Origin: Nocardia caishijiensis NBRC 108228
GTDB lineage: Bacteria > Actinomycetota > Actinomycetes > Mycobacteriales > Mycobacteriaceae
DNA length: 64,000 nt
NCBI RefSeq assembly: GCF_001612825.1
Contig: NZ_BDBE01000027.1
Coordinates: forward strand, 81,576-145,575
Direction: 5' to 3'
Shown in pieces: positions 33,080-41,210 of this stretch. Numbering within the stretch: the stretch's first letter is position 1; each line of letters opens with the position of its first letter. The translations under genes were made by a program, and so were the position numbers. The notes below the pieces were generated by a model. That model saw nothing but the letters and a program-made list of their open reading frames with translations. It was not told the DNA's origin and ran no database searches.

Positions 33080-34603
33080 ATGACCCACACCGTGACCGAG
33101 CATTTCTCCGAACAGCTCTCGCTGCGCGCGCGAGCCCTGCTGCACGGCCTCGGGGCCGAGGTGCCCGCGCCGGGCACCCTGCTCGCACGCACGCCGATCT
33201 CCGGTGGTGTCCTGCTCCCGCTCACTCCAGACACCCCGGCGGACGTGGACGCGGCGATCGGCCGCGCGGCCACCGCGTTCGAGTCGTGGCGCACGGTGCC
33301 CGCCCCCGTGCGCGCGGCACTGGTTCGCAGGCTGGCGGCCCTGCTGGTCGCCCATCAGGACGAGCTGGCCGAACTGGTGACGCTGGAGGCGGGCAAGATC
33401 GGCGCCGAAGCACTCGGTGAGGTGCAGGAGATGATCGACGTCTGCGAGTTCGCGATCGGTTTGTCGCGTCAGCTCTACGGCGCGACCATGCCGTCGGAGC
33501 GGCCAGGGCATCGGCTCATGGAGACCTGGCATCCGCTGGGTGTGGTCGGGGTGATCTCGGCGTTCAACTTCCCCGTCGCGGTGTGGGCGTGGAACACCGC
33601 GATCGCGCTGGTCTGCGGTGACACGGTGGTGTGGAAGCCGTCGGAGACCACGCCGCTCACGGCGCTGGCCTGTCACACGCTGCTGCGCCGAGCGGCGCGC
33701 GAGGTCGGCGCCGATCCGCAGGTGCACCAACTCGTTCAAGGCGATGCGACCGTGGGTGAGGCGCTGGTCGACGACCCGAGGGTGGCATTGCTGAGCGCGA
33801 CCGGCTCGGTGCGGATGGGTGGCATCGTCGCGCCGCGGGTGGCGGCCAGGTTCGGGCGGTGCCTGCTCGAACTCGGCGGCAACAACGCCGCGATCGTCGC
33901 GCCGAGCGCGGATCTCGAGCTCGCGGTGCGTGGCATCGTGTTCGCGGCGGCGGGCACGGCGGGTCAGCGGTGCACCACACTGCGCAGGTTGATCGCGCAC
34001 CGGTCGATCGCCGATCAGCTCGTGGAACGACTGTCGGCGGCGTACAGCCAACTGCCCGTGGGCAATCCGCTCGACGACGGCGTGCTCGTCGGGCCGCTCG
34101 TCGACGAACGTGCCTACACCGCGATGCGGACGGCGCTGGTGCGCGCGAACGACGAAGGTGGCGAAATCGTCTGCGGCGGTGAGCGGGTGGAGCTGATCGG
34201 GGCGGAGGCGTACTACGTGCGGCCCGCGCTGGTGCGGATGCCCGCGCAGACCGAGCTGGTGCGTGAGGAAACCTTCGCACCGATCCTGTACGTGCTCACC
34301 TACGACGACCTGGACGAGGCCATCGCACTGAACAATGGTGTGACCCAAGGGCTTTCCTCGTCGATCTTCACCCTCGACCAGCGTGAGGCCGAACAGTTCA
34401 TCGCCGGATCCGACTGCGGCATAGCCAATGTCAACATCGGCACCTCCGGCGCGGAGATCGGCGGCGCGTTCGGTGGCGAGAAGAACACCGGCGGCGGACG
34501 TGAGTCCGGGTCGGACTCCTGGAAGGCCTATATGCGCCGGGCGACCAACACGATCAACTACTCCACCGAGCTCCCGCTTGCCCAGGGCATCCATTTCGGC
34601 TGA
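33080..34603 (+). CDS. pcd: Piperideine-6-carboxylate (aminoadipate semialdehyde) dehydrogenase
   Basis: The 507-residue aldehyde dehydrogenase belongs to the antiquitin group, which oxidises alpha-aminoadipate semialdehyde/piperideine-6-carboxylate. It has GVISAFNFPVAVWAWNTAIA near residues 156-175, the substrate segment WKPSETTPLTALACHTLL, LLSATGSVRMGGIVAPRVA, the catalytic glutamate in LLELGGNNAAIVAPSADLE, and the catalytic cysteine in GTAGQRCTTLRRL. The C-terminal FGGEKNTGGGRESGSDSWKA is typical of the group. AGAAGG precedes the ATG. It processes the product of Lat, encoded divergently nearby. Confidence 0.92.
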   Translation: MTHTVTEHFSEQLSLRARALLHGLGAEVPAPGTLLARTPISGGVLLPLTPDTPADVDAAIGRAATAFESWRTVPAPVRAALVRRLAALLVAHQDELAELVTLEAGKIGAEALGEVQEMIDVCEFAIGLSRQLYGATMPSERPGHRLMETWHPLGVVGVISAFNFPVAVWAWNTAIALVCGDTVVWKPSETTPLTALACHTLLRRAAREVGADPQVHQLVQGDATVGEALVDDPRVALLSATGSVRMGGIVAPRVAARFGRCLLELGGNNAAIVAPSADLELAVRGIVFAAAGTAGQRCTTLRRLIAHRSIADQLVERLSAAYSQLPVGNPLDDGVLVGPLVDERAYTAMRTALVRANDEGGEIVCGGERVELIGAEAYYVRPALVRMPAQTELVREETFAPILYVLTYDDLDEAIALNNGVTQGLSSSIFTLDQREAEQFIAGSDCGIANVNIGTSGAEIGGAFGGEKNTGGGRESGSDSWKAYMRRATNTINYSTELPLAQGIHFG

Positions 34604-34616
34604 TCCGGGCGGCGAT

Positions 34617-34645
34617 TTCGCCTTCGGACACCCCGCGTGTACAGT
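34617..34645 (+). promoter_or_regulatory. Putative tRNA promoter
   Basis: TTCGCC (34617-34622) and TACAGT (34640-34645) are spaced by 17 bases, with the tRNA starting 12 bases beyond the -10 hexamer. The -35 match is weak. Confidence 0.35.
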
Positions 34646-34656
34646 GGACAACGCAA

Positions 34657-34733
34657 CGCGGGATGGAGCAGCTCGGTAGCTCGCTGGGCTCATAACCCAG
34701 AGGTCGCAGGTTCAAATCCTGTTCCCGCTACCA
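34657..34733 (+). tRNA. Initiator tRNA-fMet (CAT)
   Basis: The 77-base gene folds as a complete cloverleaf with encoded CCA. The acceptor stem has G2-C71 to A7-U66 paired and an unpaired C1/U72, the anticodon loop has CAT at 34691-34693 between three consecutive G:C pairs (GGG/CCC), and the T-arm has GGTTCAAATCC. The mismatch at 1-72 and the three G:C pairs mark the formyl-methionine initiator tRNA and not an elongator. It lies between pcd and a hairpin terminator. Confidence 0.95.
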
Positions 34734-34736
34734 TCC

Positions 34737-34768
34737 GAAAGCCCCGGAGTTTCGACTCCGGGGCTTTC
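34737..34768. terminator. Bidirectional terminator with UUCG loop
   Basis: A perfect 14-bp stem (GAAAGCCCCGGAGT at 34737-34750 with 34755-34768) with a TTCG tetraloop lies just beyond the tRNA and, on the other strand, after the convergent phosphatase gene. Confidence 0.85.
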
Positions 34769-34773
34769 GTCGT

Positions 34774-35307
34774 TCAGCCCAGCCGCAGTGTCCAGTTACC
34801 GCGATGATGCAGGCGGACGACGCTCGCCGGTTGAACGTCGATGCGCCAGAAAGACTTCGGTGGGGCGTCGAAGACGACCAGCAGCGCCGCGCGGATCACC
34901 GAGGGATGGGTCACCGCGACGGTGTCCGCCCCGGCCGAGGCGATCTCGGCCAGCCAGAACCGCGCCCGCTCCACCAGATCGGTCACCGACTCACCCCCGT
35001 GCCCACGGAACTCCGGGTCGGTGAGCCAGGCGAACAGCTGGTCCTGCGGCACCCTGCTCATCTCCGTGCCCCGCCAGGACCCGGCGTCCATGTCGCGCAG
35101 TCGATCGTCGCGCTCGCCCGCAAGGCCGAGAGCCTCGGCGGTTTCGCGCACCCGCCGTTCGGGGCCCGTCCGCACCTGCGCACCGTCCAGCGGTGTGCAC
35201 CGGCGAAGAGCGGCCAGACCCGCCTCGTCCAATGATTCGTCGACCGGGAAACGCGCCTTACGGACCGCCTCGGTGAGGCCGTGACCGACCAGGTCGACTC
35301 TCAGCAC
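34774..35307 (-). CDS. Histidine phosphatase-like protein with altered RHG motif
   Basis: The 177-residue protein resembles the histidine phosphatase (phosphoglycerate mutase) family: LRVDLVGHGLTEAVRKARFP at the start, where the usual RHG is GHG, TGPERRVRETAEALGL near residues 51-66, and VAVTHPSVIRAALLVVFDAP near 131-150 with the second catalytic histidine. Loss of the first arginine occurs in an actinobacterial subgroup, so activity may be weak or different. The start is a GTG at 35307. Its end converges on the tRNA terminator. The specific substrate is unknown. Confidence 0.75.
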   Translation of the reverse strand: MLRVDLVGHGLTEAVRKARFPVDESLDEAGLAALRRCTPLDGAQVRTGPERRVRETAEALGLAGERDDRLRDMDAGSWRGTEMSRVPQDQLFAWLTDPEFRGHGGESVTDLVERARFWLAEIASAGADTVAVTHPSVIRAALLVVFDAPPKSFWRIDVQPASVVRLHHRGNWTLRLG

Positions 35308-35459
35308 CGTTCGCACGATGGACCAGGGTACGGCGGACGTGGCCCCGGCCACCCTCGCACCCCGTCCCGACCGGGCGATCTTCGCCGTGCACGGCATCGG
35401 CGCTGGTGGACGGTGCGCGGATCGCGAAACTGTCGGTGGGTGGGTGCACACTGAATCCC

Positions 35460-38400
35460 ATGGACCGGTTCTCCCCCGCCACCGCGCAATGGTTCGACGG
35501 CGCCTTCCCCGAGGCGACGTCGGCCCAACTCGGCGCGTGGCAGGCCATCGCCGCCGGGGAGCACACCCTCGTCGTCGCGCCGACCGGGTCGGGCAAGACA
35601 CTGTCGGCGTTCCTGTGGGCGATCGACCAGCTCGCCCAGCGTGGGCCGGCCGAACCGGGCACCCCGCGTGGGACGTCGGTGCTCTACGTCTCGCCGTTGA
35701 AAGCACTGGCGGTGGATGTGGAACGCAACCTGCGCGCGCCGCTGGTCGGTGTCACCCAGACGGCGAAACGACTGGGGCTCGACCCGCCGGAGATCTCGGT
35801 GGGCGTGCGATCCGGTGACACCACCCCCGCGCAGCGCCGGGCCATGCAACGGACCCCACCCGACATCCTCATCACCACACCCGAATCACTGTTCCTGATG
35901 CTCACCTCCGCGGCGCGGGAAACCCTGGCCCGGGTGGAGACGGTGATCGTCGACGAAGTGCACGCCATCGCCGGGTCCAAGCGTGGCGCGCACCTGGCGT
36001 TGTCGCTGGCCCGGCTCGATCAGCTCACCGAACGGCCCGCACAGCGCATCGGGCTGTCGGCCACCGTGCGCCCGCCCGAGGAAGTCGGCCGGTTCCTGGT
36101 CGGCGAGGCCCCCATCACCATCGTCCGCCCGCCCGCGCCGAAAACCTTCGACCTGTCGGTGCGCGTGCCGGTCGCGGACATGACCGATCCGGGCGGTGAC
36201 TCCGATCAACCGGGGTCGATCTGGCCGCACGTCGACGAGGCCATCGTCGACCTGGTGCTCGAGCATAGGTCCTCGATCGTGTTCGCGAATTCCCGGCGCC
36301 TGGCCGAGCGATTGACCGCCCGGCTCAACGAGGCCTACGCCGCCAAACTCGGCGAACCCGTCGAGACCGAACACGCACCACCCGCCCAGCTCGGGCCGTC
36401 CACCGAGGTGATCCACGGCGCCGAGCACCTGCTGGCTCGTGCCCATCACGGGTCGGTGAGCAAGGAACAGCGGGCGATCATCGAAGACGATCTCAAGACC
36501 GGTCGGCTGCGGTGTGTGGTTGCCACCAGCAGTCTCGAGCTGGGTATCGACATGGGTGCGGTCGACCTGGTCGTGCAGGTGGAGGCGCCGCCGTCGGTGG
36601 CGAGCGGGTTGCAGCGCGTCGGCCGGGCGGGACACCAGGTGGGCGAGGTCTCCCGGGGTGTGCTGTTTCCCAAGCACCGCACCGATGTCATCCACTGCAC
36701 CGTCGCCGCCGGGCGCATGCTGTCCGGGCAGATCGAACTGCTCCAGATCCCCGCGCATCCGCTCGACATCCTCGCCCAGCAGACCGTTGCCGCGTGCGCG
36801 CTGGAACCGCTCGATGTGGACGCCTGGTTCGATGTCGTCCGGTCGACCGGGAGCTATGCCCAGCTGCCGCGTTCGGCCTACGAATCGGTCCTCGACCTGC
36901 TGGCAGGCCGATACCCGTCCGACGAGTTCGCCGAACTGCGGCCCCGCGTGGTGTGGGATCGTGACGCGGGCACCCTGACCGGACGCCCCGGCGCCCAACG
37001 CCTGGCCGTCACCTCGGGCGGCGCGATCCCCGACCGCGGCATGTTCGCGGTGTTCATGGTCGGTGAAAAAGCCTCCCGCGTGGGTGAACTCGACGAGGAG
37101 ATGGTCTACGAGTCCCGCGTCGGTGATGTGTTCGCCCTCGGCGCGACGAGTTGGCGGATCGAGGAGATCACCTTCGACCGGGTGCTGGTCTCGCCCGCCT
37201 TCGGGCTGCCGGGCCGCCTGCCGTTCTGGCACGGCGATGGGTTGGGGCGGCCCGCCGAATTGGGTTCGGCACTGGGCGAATTCGTTCGCACGGCCGGTCA
37301 GGTTCCGGCCGATGAGTTGACCCATATCGTGGCGTCCATGGGCACCGAGGTCTCGGCTCCTGGAGTTTCGCCCGATTCGACGGAGCTGAGCAAGCCTGCG
37401 CTGCGGCTGGAGGAACTGGTGTGCAGAGCTGGGCTGGATCAGAACGCGACGGCCAATCTGGTCGGGCTGCTCGACGAACAGCGCACGGCCACAGGGCAAT
37501 TGCCCACCGATCGCACCCTGGTGGTCGAGCGGTTCCGCGACGAACTCGGTGACTGGCGGCTCGTGCTCCATTCGCCGTACGGCACACCGGTCCACGCACC
37601 GTGGGCGCTGGCGGTCGGTGCGCGGTTGCAGGAACAGTTCGGCATCGACGCCGCGCCGACCGCGTCCGACGACGGCATCGTCGTGCGGCTGCCCGACACC
37701 ACGGATCAGCCGCCCGGCGCCGAGCTGTTCGCCTTCGAACCCGACGAGATCGACGACATCGTCACCGAGCAGGTCGGTGGTTCGGCGCTGTTCGCGTCGC
37801 GGTTCCGCGAGTGCGCCGCCCGCGCACTGCTGCTGCCGAGGCGTGACCCGGGCAAGCGCGCCCCGCTGTGGCAGCAGCGGCAGCGCTCGGCCCAATTGCT
37901 CGATGTGGCGAGGAAATTCCCGCAGTTCCCGATCCTGCTGGAAACCGTGCGTGAATGCCTGCGCGATGTGTACGACCTGCCCGCCTTGCGCGACCTGCTC
38001 ACCCGGGTGGCACGCCGGGAGATCCGTCTGGTCGAGGTGGAGACCGCGAGCCCCTCCCCGTTCGCCAACGCTCTGCTGTTCTCCTACATCGGTCAGTTCC
38101 TCTACGACGGTGACAGCCCACTTGCCGAACGCCGTGCCGCCGCCCTTGCCCTCGACTCGAGCCTGCTCGCCGAACTGCTCGGCCGCGTCGAACTGCGCGA
38201 GCTTCTCGACCCGGCCGTGCTCGACCTCACCGAACGCGAACTGCAACGCCGCACCCCCGAACGCCACGCCCGCGACGCCGAGGGCCTGGCCGATCTGCTG
38301 CGCCTGCTCGGCCCGCTGACTCCCGCGGAAGCCGCGGCCCGCTGCGTACCCCGCCCGGGAACCGCGACAGCCGTTCGCCATGGCGCCATCGCGTCCGACA

Positions 38401-40418
38401 GCGCAGTGTCGGACGGCGACGACCCGGCTTCCGAAGGCGTGTCGGAGGAGGCCGACGAATCGCGACTGCTCGCTGACTCCGACGCCCCGATGTGGTTCGC
38501 GGAACTGCGGGATTCGCGTCGGGCACTGGAGGTTTCGTTCGCGGGCCGCACCTGGTGGGTCGCGGTGGAGGACGCGGCGCGGCTGCGCGACGCACTGGGG
38601 GTGCCGTTGCCGATCGGGGTGCCCGCCGCGTTCATCGAACCGGTACCGGACCCGCTTGGCGATCTCGTCGGGCGGTACGCGCGCACCCACGCGCCGTTCA
38701 CCACCGCCGCCGTTGCCGAACGGTTCGGTCTGGGGTCGGCGGTCGCGGTCACCGCGTTGCATCGGTTGCTGGCCGAGAAGCGCGTCGTGGAAGGAGAATT
38801 CACGCCGGGAGCGGCCGGTGGGGAGTGGTGTGACGCACAGGTGCTGCGGCGATTGCGTCGTCGTTCGCTCGCGGCGGCCAGGCACGAGGTCGAGCCGGTG
38901 TCCACCGCCGCGTTCGCCCGGTTCCTCCCTGCCTGGCAGCACGTCGGGTCAGGTGAGCTGCGCGGGATCGACGGCGTGGCCACCGTGGTGGAACAGCTCG
39001 CGGGCGTGCCCATTCCGGCCTCGGCGTGGGAATCGCTGATCCTGCCGATGCGGGTGCGCGACTACTCCCCCGCCATGCTCGACGAACTCATGGCCACCGG
39101 TGAGGTGATCTGGTCGGGGCACGGCGCCATCACCGCCCGCGACGGCTGGATCGCCCTCCACCTGGCCGAACAGGCACCGGTCACCCTTCCCCCGCCCGAC
39201 GACATCGACCCCACCGACATCCAACTCGACCTCCTCCTCGCCCTCGGCGCCGACATCGAGCCCCGTCCCCAGCGCGACGCCACGTCCACTGGACCAGCCG
39301 ATGGCCCCTCGCCCACTCCCGGAGGGCCTCACGACATCGACTCGAGCCCCGGCAAGAATCCTCCGGCCGACGCATCCACAGCCACCGACCCACCGCGTCG
39401 ACCTCGTGGATCGACGCCGACCCGCCGAGACGAGGTGGTCGACCTCGACGAATCCGGCGTCAGCGGTGGCGAGGGTCGTCGACTCCCGACCGACCTCAGC
39501 GGCGGCGGTGCCTACTTCTTCCGCCAGCTCTCCGACGCCACCGGCCTGCTCGACGACAAGGCGGTCGGTGACGCCCTGTGGCAGTTGGTCTGGGCCGGGT
39601 ACGTCTCCGGCGACACCTTCGCCCCTGTACGGGCGCTGCTGTCGGGCACCGCGCGCAGCACCACCGCGCATCGCACTCCACGCCGCGCACCCCGGGCACG
39701 TGCCTACTTGCCCCGACCATCCATGCCGACTCGCTCGGGGCCGCCGAACCTGGCCGGACGATGGTCGATCCTCCCGGAGCGGGTGCGCGACAACACTGTT
39801 CGCGCGCACGCCACGGCCGATCAGCTCCTCGAACGGTACGGGGTGCTGACCCGAGGCTCCGTGCAGAACGAAGGCGTACCTGGCGGGTTCGCGCTCATGT
39901 ATCGCGTGCTCACCGAGTTCGAGGACCGAGGCCGGTGCAGGCGTGGCTATTTCGTCGACACCCTCGGCGGCGCGCAGTTCTCCACCACCGACACCGTCGA
40001 CCGACTGCGGTCCTTCGACACCGACCGCGACGACAATCGAGCGGGCGTCGCCGTCGCCCTGGCCGCCTGCGACCCGGCCAACCCGTACGGCGCGGCCCTG
40101 CCGTGGCCCAAGGGGGATGCCGACAGCGGCCACCGACCGGGACGGAAAGCGGGCGCGCTGGTGGTCTTGGTCGGCGGCGAGCTGGTGCTCTATGTGGAGC
40201 GCGGCGGCAAGACGCTGCTCAGTTTCACCGAGGAAATCGGCCTGCGCCGCACGGCGGCGACCGCGCTGGCGCGACTGGTCACCGACCGCCGCGTCGACAG
40301 CCTGGTGATCGACAAGATCAACGGGGAAACCGTGCACGGCCACACCTTCGTCGACGTTCTCGTCGAGGCCGGCTTCTCGATGACCCCGCGCGGGCTCCGG
40401 CTGCGCAGGCAGGTGTAG
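35460..40418 (+). CDS. lhr: Large Lhr-type ATP-dependent helicase
   Basis: Lhr is a superfamily 2 DNA helicase that moves 3' to 5' and prefers RNA:DNA hybrids; it is linked to mutagen tolerance in mycobacteria. The 1652-residue protein shows Walker A APTGSGKT (40-47), DEVH (165-168), GLSATVRPP, SSLELGIDMGAVDLVVQ and QRVGRAGHQVG within the first 420 residues, then a winged-helix and the long Lhr C-terminal region. Around residues 1265-1340 there is a proline, threonine and aspartate-rich insert of roughly 80 residues (for example PSPTPGGPHDIDSSPGKNPP), predicted disordered. It is longer than the M. tuberculosis protein (about 1513). A DNA glycosylase gene follows after three bases. Confidence 0.93.
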   Translation: MDRFSPATAQWFDGAFPEATSAQLGAWQAIAAGEHTLVVAPTGSGKTLSAFLWAIDQLAQRGPAEPGTPRGTSVLYVSPLKALAVDVERNLRAPLVGVTQTAKRLGLDPPEISVGVRSGDTTPAQRRAMQRTPPDILITTPESLFLMLTSAARETLARVETVIVDEVHAIAGSKRGAHLALSLARLDQLTERPAQRIGLSATVRPPEEVGRFLVGEAPITIVRPPAPKTFDLSVRVPVADMTDPGGDSDQPGSIWPHVDEAIVDLVLEHRSSIVFANSRRLAERLTARLNEAYAAKLGEPVETEHAPPAQLGPSTEVIHGAEHLLARAHHGSVSKEQRAIIEDDLKTGRLRCVVATSSLELGIDMGAVDLVVQVEAPPSVASGLQRVGRAGHQVGEVSRGVLFPKHRTDVIHCTVAAGRMLSGQIELLQIPAHPLDILAQQTVAACALEPLDVDAWFDVVRSTGSYAQLPRSAYESVLDLLAGRYPSDEFAELRPRVVWDRDAGTLTGRPGAQRLAVTSGGAIPDRGMFAVFMVGEKASRVGELDEEMVYESRVGDVFALGATSWRIEEITFDRVLVSPAFGLPGRLPFWHGDGLGRPAELGSALGEFVRTAGQVPADELTHIVASMGTEVSAPGVSPDSTELSKPALRLEELVCRAGLDQNATANLVGLLDEQRTATGQLPTDRTLVVERFRDELGDWRLVLHSPYGTPVHAPWALAVGARLQEQFGIDAAPTASDDGIVVRLPDTTDQPPGAELFAFEPDEIDDIVTEQVGGSALFASRFRECAARALLLPRRDPGKRAPLWQQRQRSAQLLDVARKFPQFPILLETVRECLRDVYDLPALRDLLTRVARREIRLVEVETASPSPFANALLFSYIGQFLYDGDSPLAERRAAALALDSSLLAELLGRVELRELLDPAVLDLTERELQRRTPERHARDAEGLADLLRLLGPLTPAEAAARCVPRPGTATAVRHGAIASDSAVSDGDDPASEGVSEEADESRLLADSDAPMWFAELRDSRRALEVSFAGRTWWVAVEDAARLRDALGVPLPIGVPAAFIEPVPDPLGDLVGRYARTHAPFTTAAVAERFGLGSAVAVTALHRLLAEKRVVEGEFTPGAAGGEWCDAQVLRRLRRRSLAAARHEVEPVSTAAFARFLPAWQHVGSGELRGIDGVATVVEQLAGVPIPASAWESLILPMRVRDYSPAMLDELMATGEVIWSGHGAITARDGWIALHLAEQAPVTLPPPDDIDPTDIQLDLLLALGADIEPRPQRDATSTGPADGPSPTPGGPHDIDSSPGKNPPADASTATDPPRRPRGSTPTRRDEVVDLDESGVSGGEGRRLPTDLSGGGAYFFRQLSDATGLLDDKAVGDALWQLVWAGYVSGDTFAPVRALLSGTARSTTAHRTPRRAPRARAYLPRPSMPTRSGPPNLAGRWSILPERVRDNTVRAHATADQLLERYGVLTRGSVQNEGVPGGFALMYRVLTEFEDRGRCRRGYFVDTLGGAQFSTTDTVDRLRSFDTDRDDNRAGVAVALAACDPANPYGAALPWPKGDADSGHRPGRKAGALVVLVGGELVLYVERGGKTLLSFTEEIGLRRTAATALARLVTDRRVDSLVIDKINGETVHGHTFVDVLVEAGFSMTPRGLRLRRQV

Positions 40419-40421
40419 CCG

Positions 40422-41195
40422 ATGCCCGAGGGTGACACCGTCTTCCGCACCGCCGAACGACTGCGCACCGCGCTGGTCGGAAAGACCCTGACCCGCAGCG
40501 ACTTCCGCGTGCCCCGCTACGCCACCGTCGACCTGGTCGGCGAGGTCGTCGACGAGGTGGCGAGCTACGGCAAGCACCTGTTCGTTCGCACCGATCGGGT
40601 GAGCATCCACACCCATCTGAAGATGGAGGGCGTGTGGCGGGTGTTCCATTGTGGCCAGCGCTGGACCAAACCCCGCGTCACCGCGCGACTCGTACTGGCC
40701 ACGGACGAGGTCGAGGCCGTCGGCTTCTCGCTCGGCAAGGTGCAGGTGCTCGCGCGCGCCGAGGAACACACCGTCATCGACCACCTCGGGCCCGATCTGC
40801 TCGGACCAGGTTGGGACGCCACCGAGGCGCTGCGCCGCCTGCGCGAGTACCCGCGCCGCTCGATCGGCCTCGCCCTGCTCGATCAGCGCAATCTGGCGGG
40901 CATCGGCAACATCTACCGCAGTGAGATCTGCTTCCTGCGCCGCGTCCACCCTGCCACGCCCGTCGGCGACGTCACCGATCTGCCCGCCCTGGTCGACGAG
41001 TCACACCGGGTACTCGGCCAAGCTGCGCACCGGCCACCGTGGCGGCCGATGGTCTACGGACGCACCCGTCGCCCGTGTCCGCGATGCGGCACCGCCATCG
41101 CCTCCCGGCTGCTCGGCGAGGACGACCCCGCCGACCACATCACCCAGCGCGAGCGTGGCATCTTCTTCTGCCCGCGCTGCCAGCCGCCGCCCTGA
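40422..41195 (+). CDS. nei2: Fpg/Nei family DNA glycosylase-lyase
   Basis: The 257-residue protein removes oxidised bases and cuts the abasic site. It starts MPEGDTVFRTAERLRTAL, with the catalytic Pro/Glu pair after removal of Met, has the lesion-binding lysine in HTHLKMEGVWRVF, a helix-two-turn-helix (DQRNLAGIGNIYRSEICFL) and a C-terminal zinc finger with CPRCG and FFCPRC. The gene starts three bases after lhr, so both are cotranscribed, joining a helicase to base-excision repair as in mycobacteria. Confidence 0.92.
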   Translation: MPEGDTVFRTAERLRTALVGKTLTRSDFRVPRYATVDLVGEVVDEVASYGKHLFVRTDRVSIHTHLKMEGVWRVFHCGQRWTKPRVTARLVLATDEVEAVGFSLGKVQVLARAEEHTVIDHLGPDLLGPGWDATEALRRLREYPRRSIGLALLDQRNLAGIGNIYRSEICFLRRVHPATPVGDVTDLPALVDESHRVLGQAAHRPPWRPMVYGRTRRPCPRCGTAIASRLLGEDDPADHITQRERGIFFCPRCQPPP

Positions 41196-41210
41196 GCCAC
41201 CGCGATCCGA

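Noticed and set aside
35886..40949. Long minus-strand frames (1018 and 666 codons) opposite lhr and nei2
   Set aside because: Shadow frames of the helicase and glycosylase genes, with no domain motifs or ribosome-binding sites.
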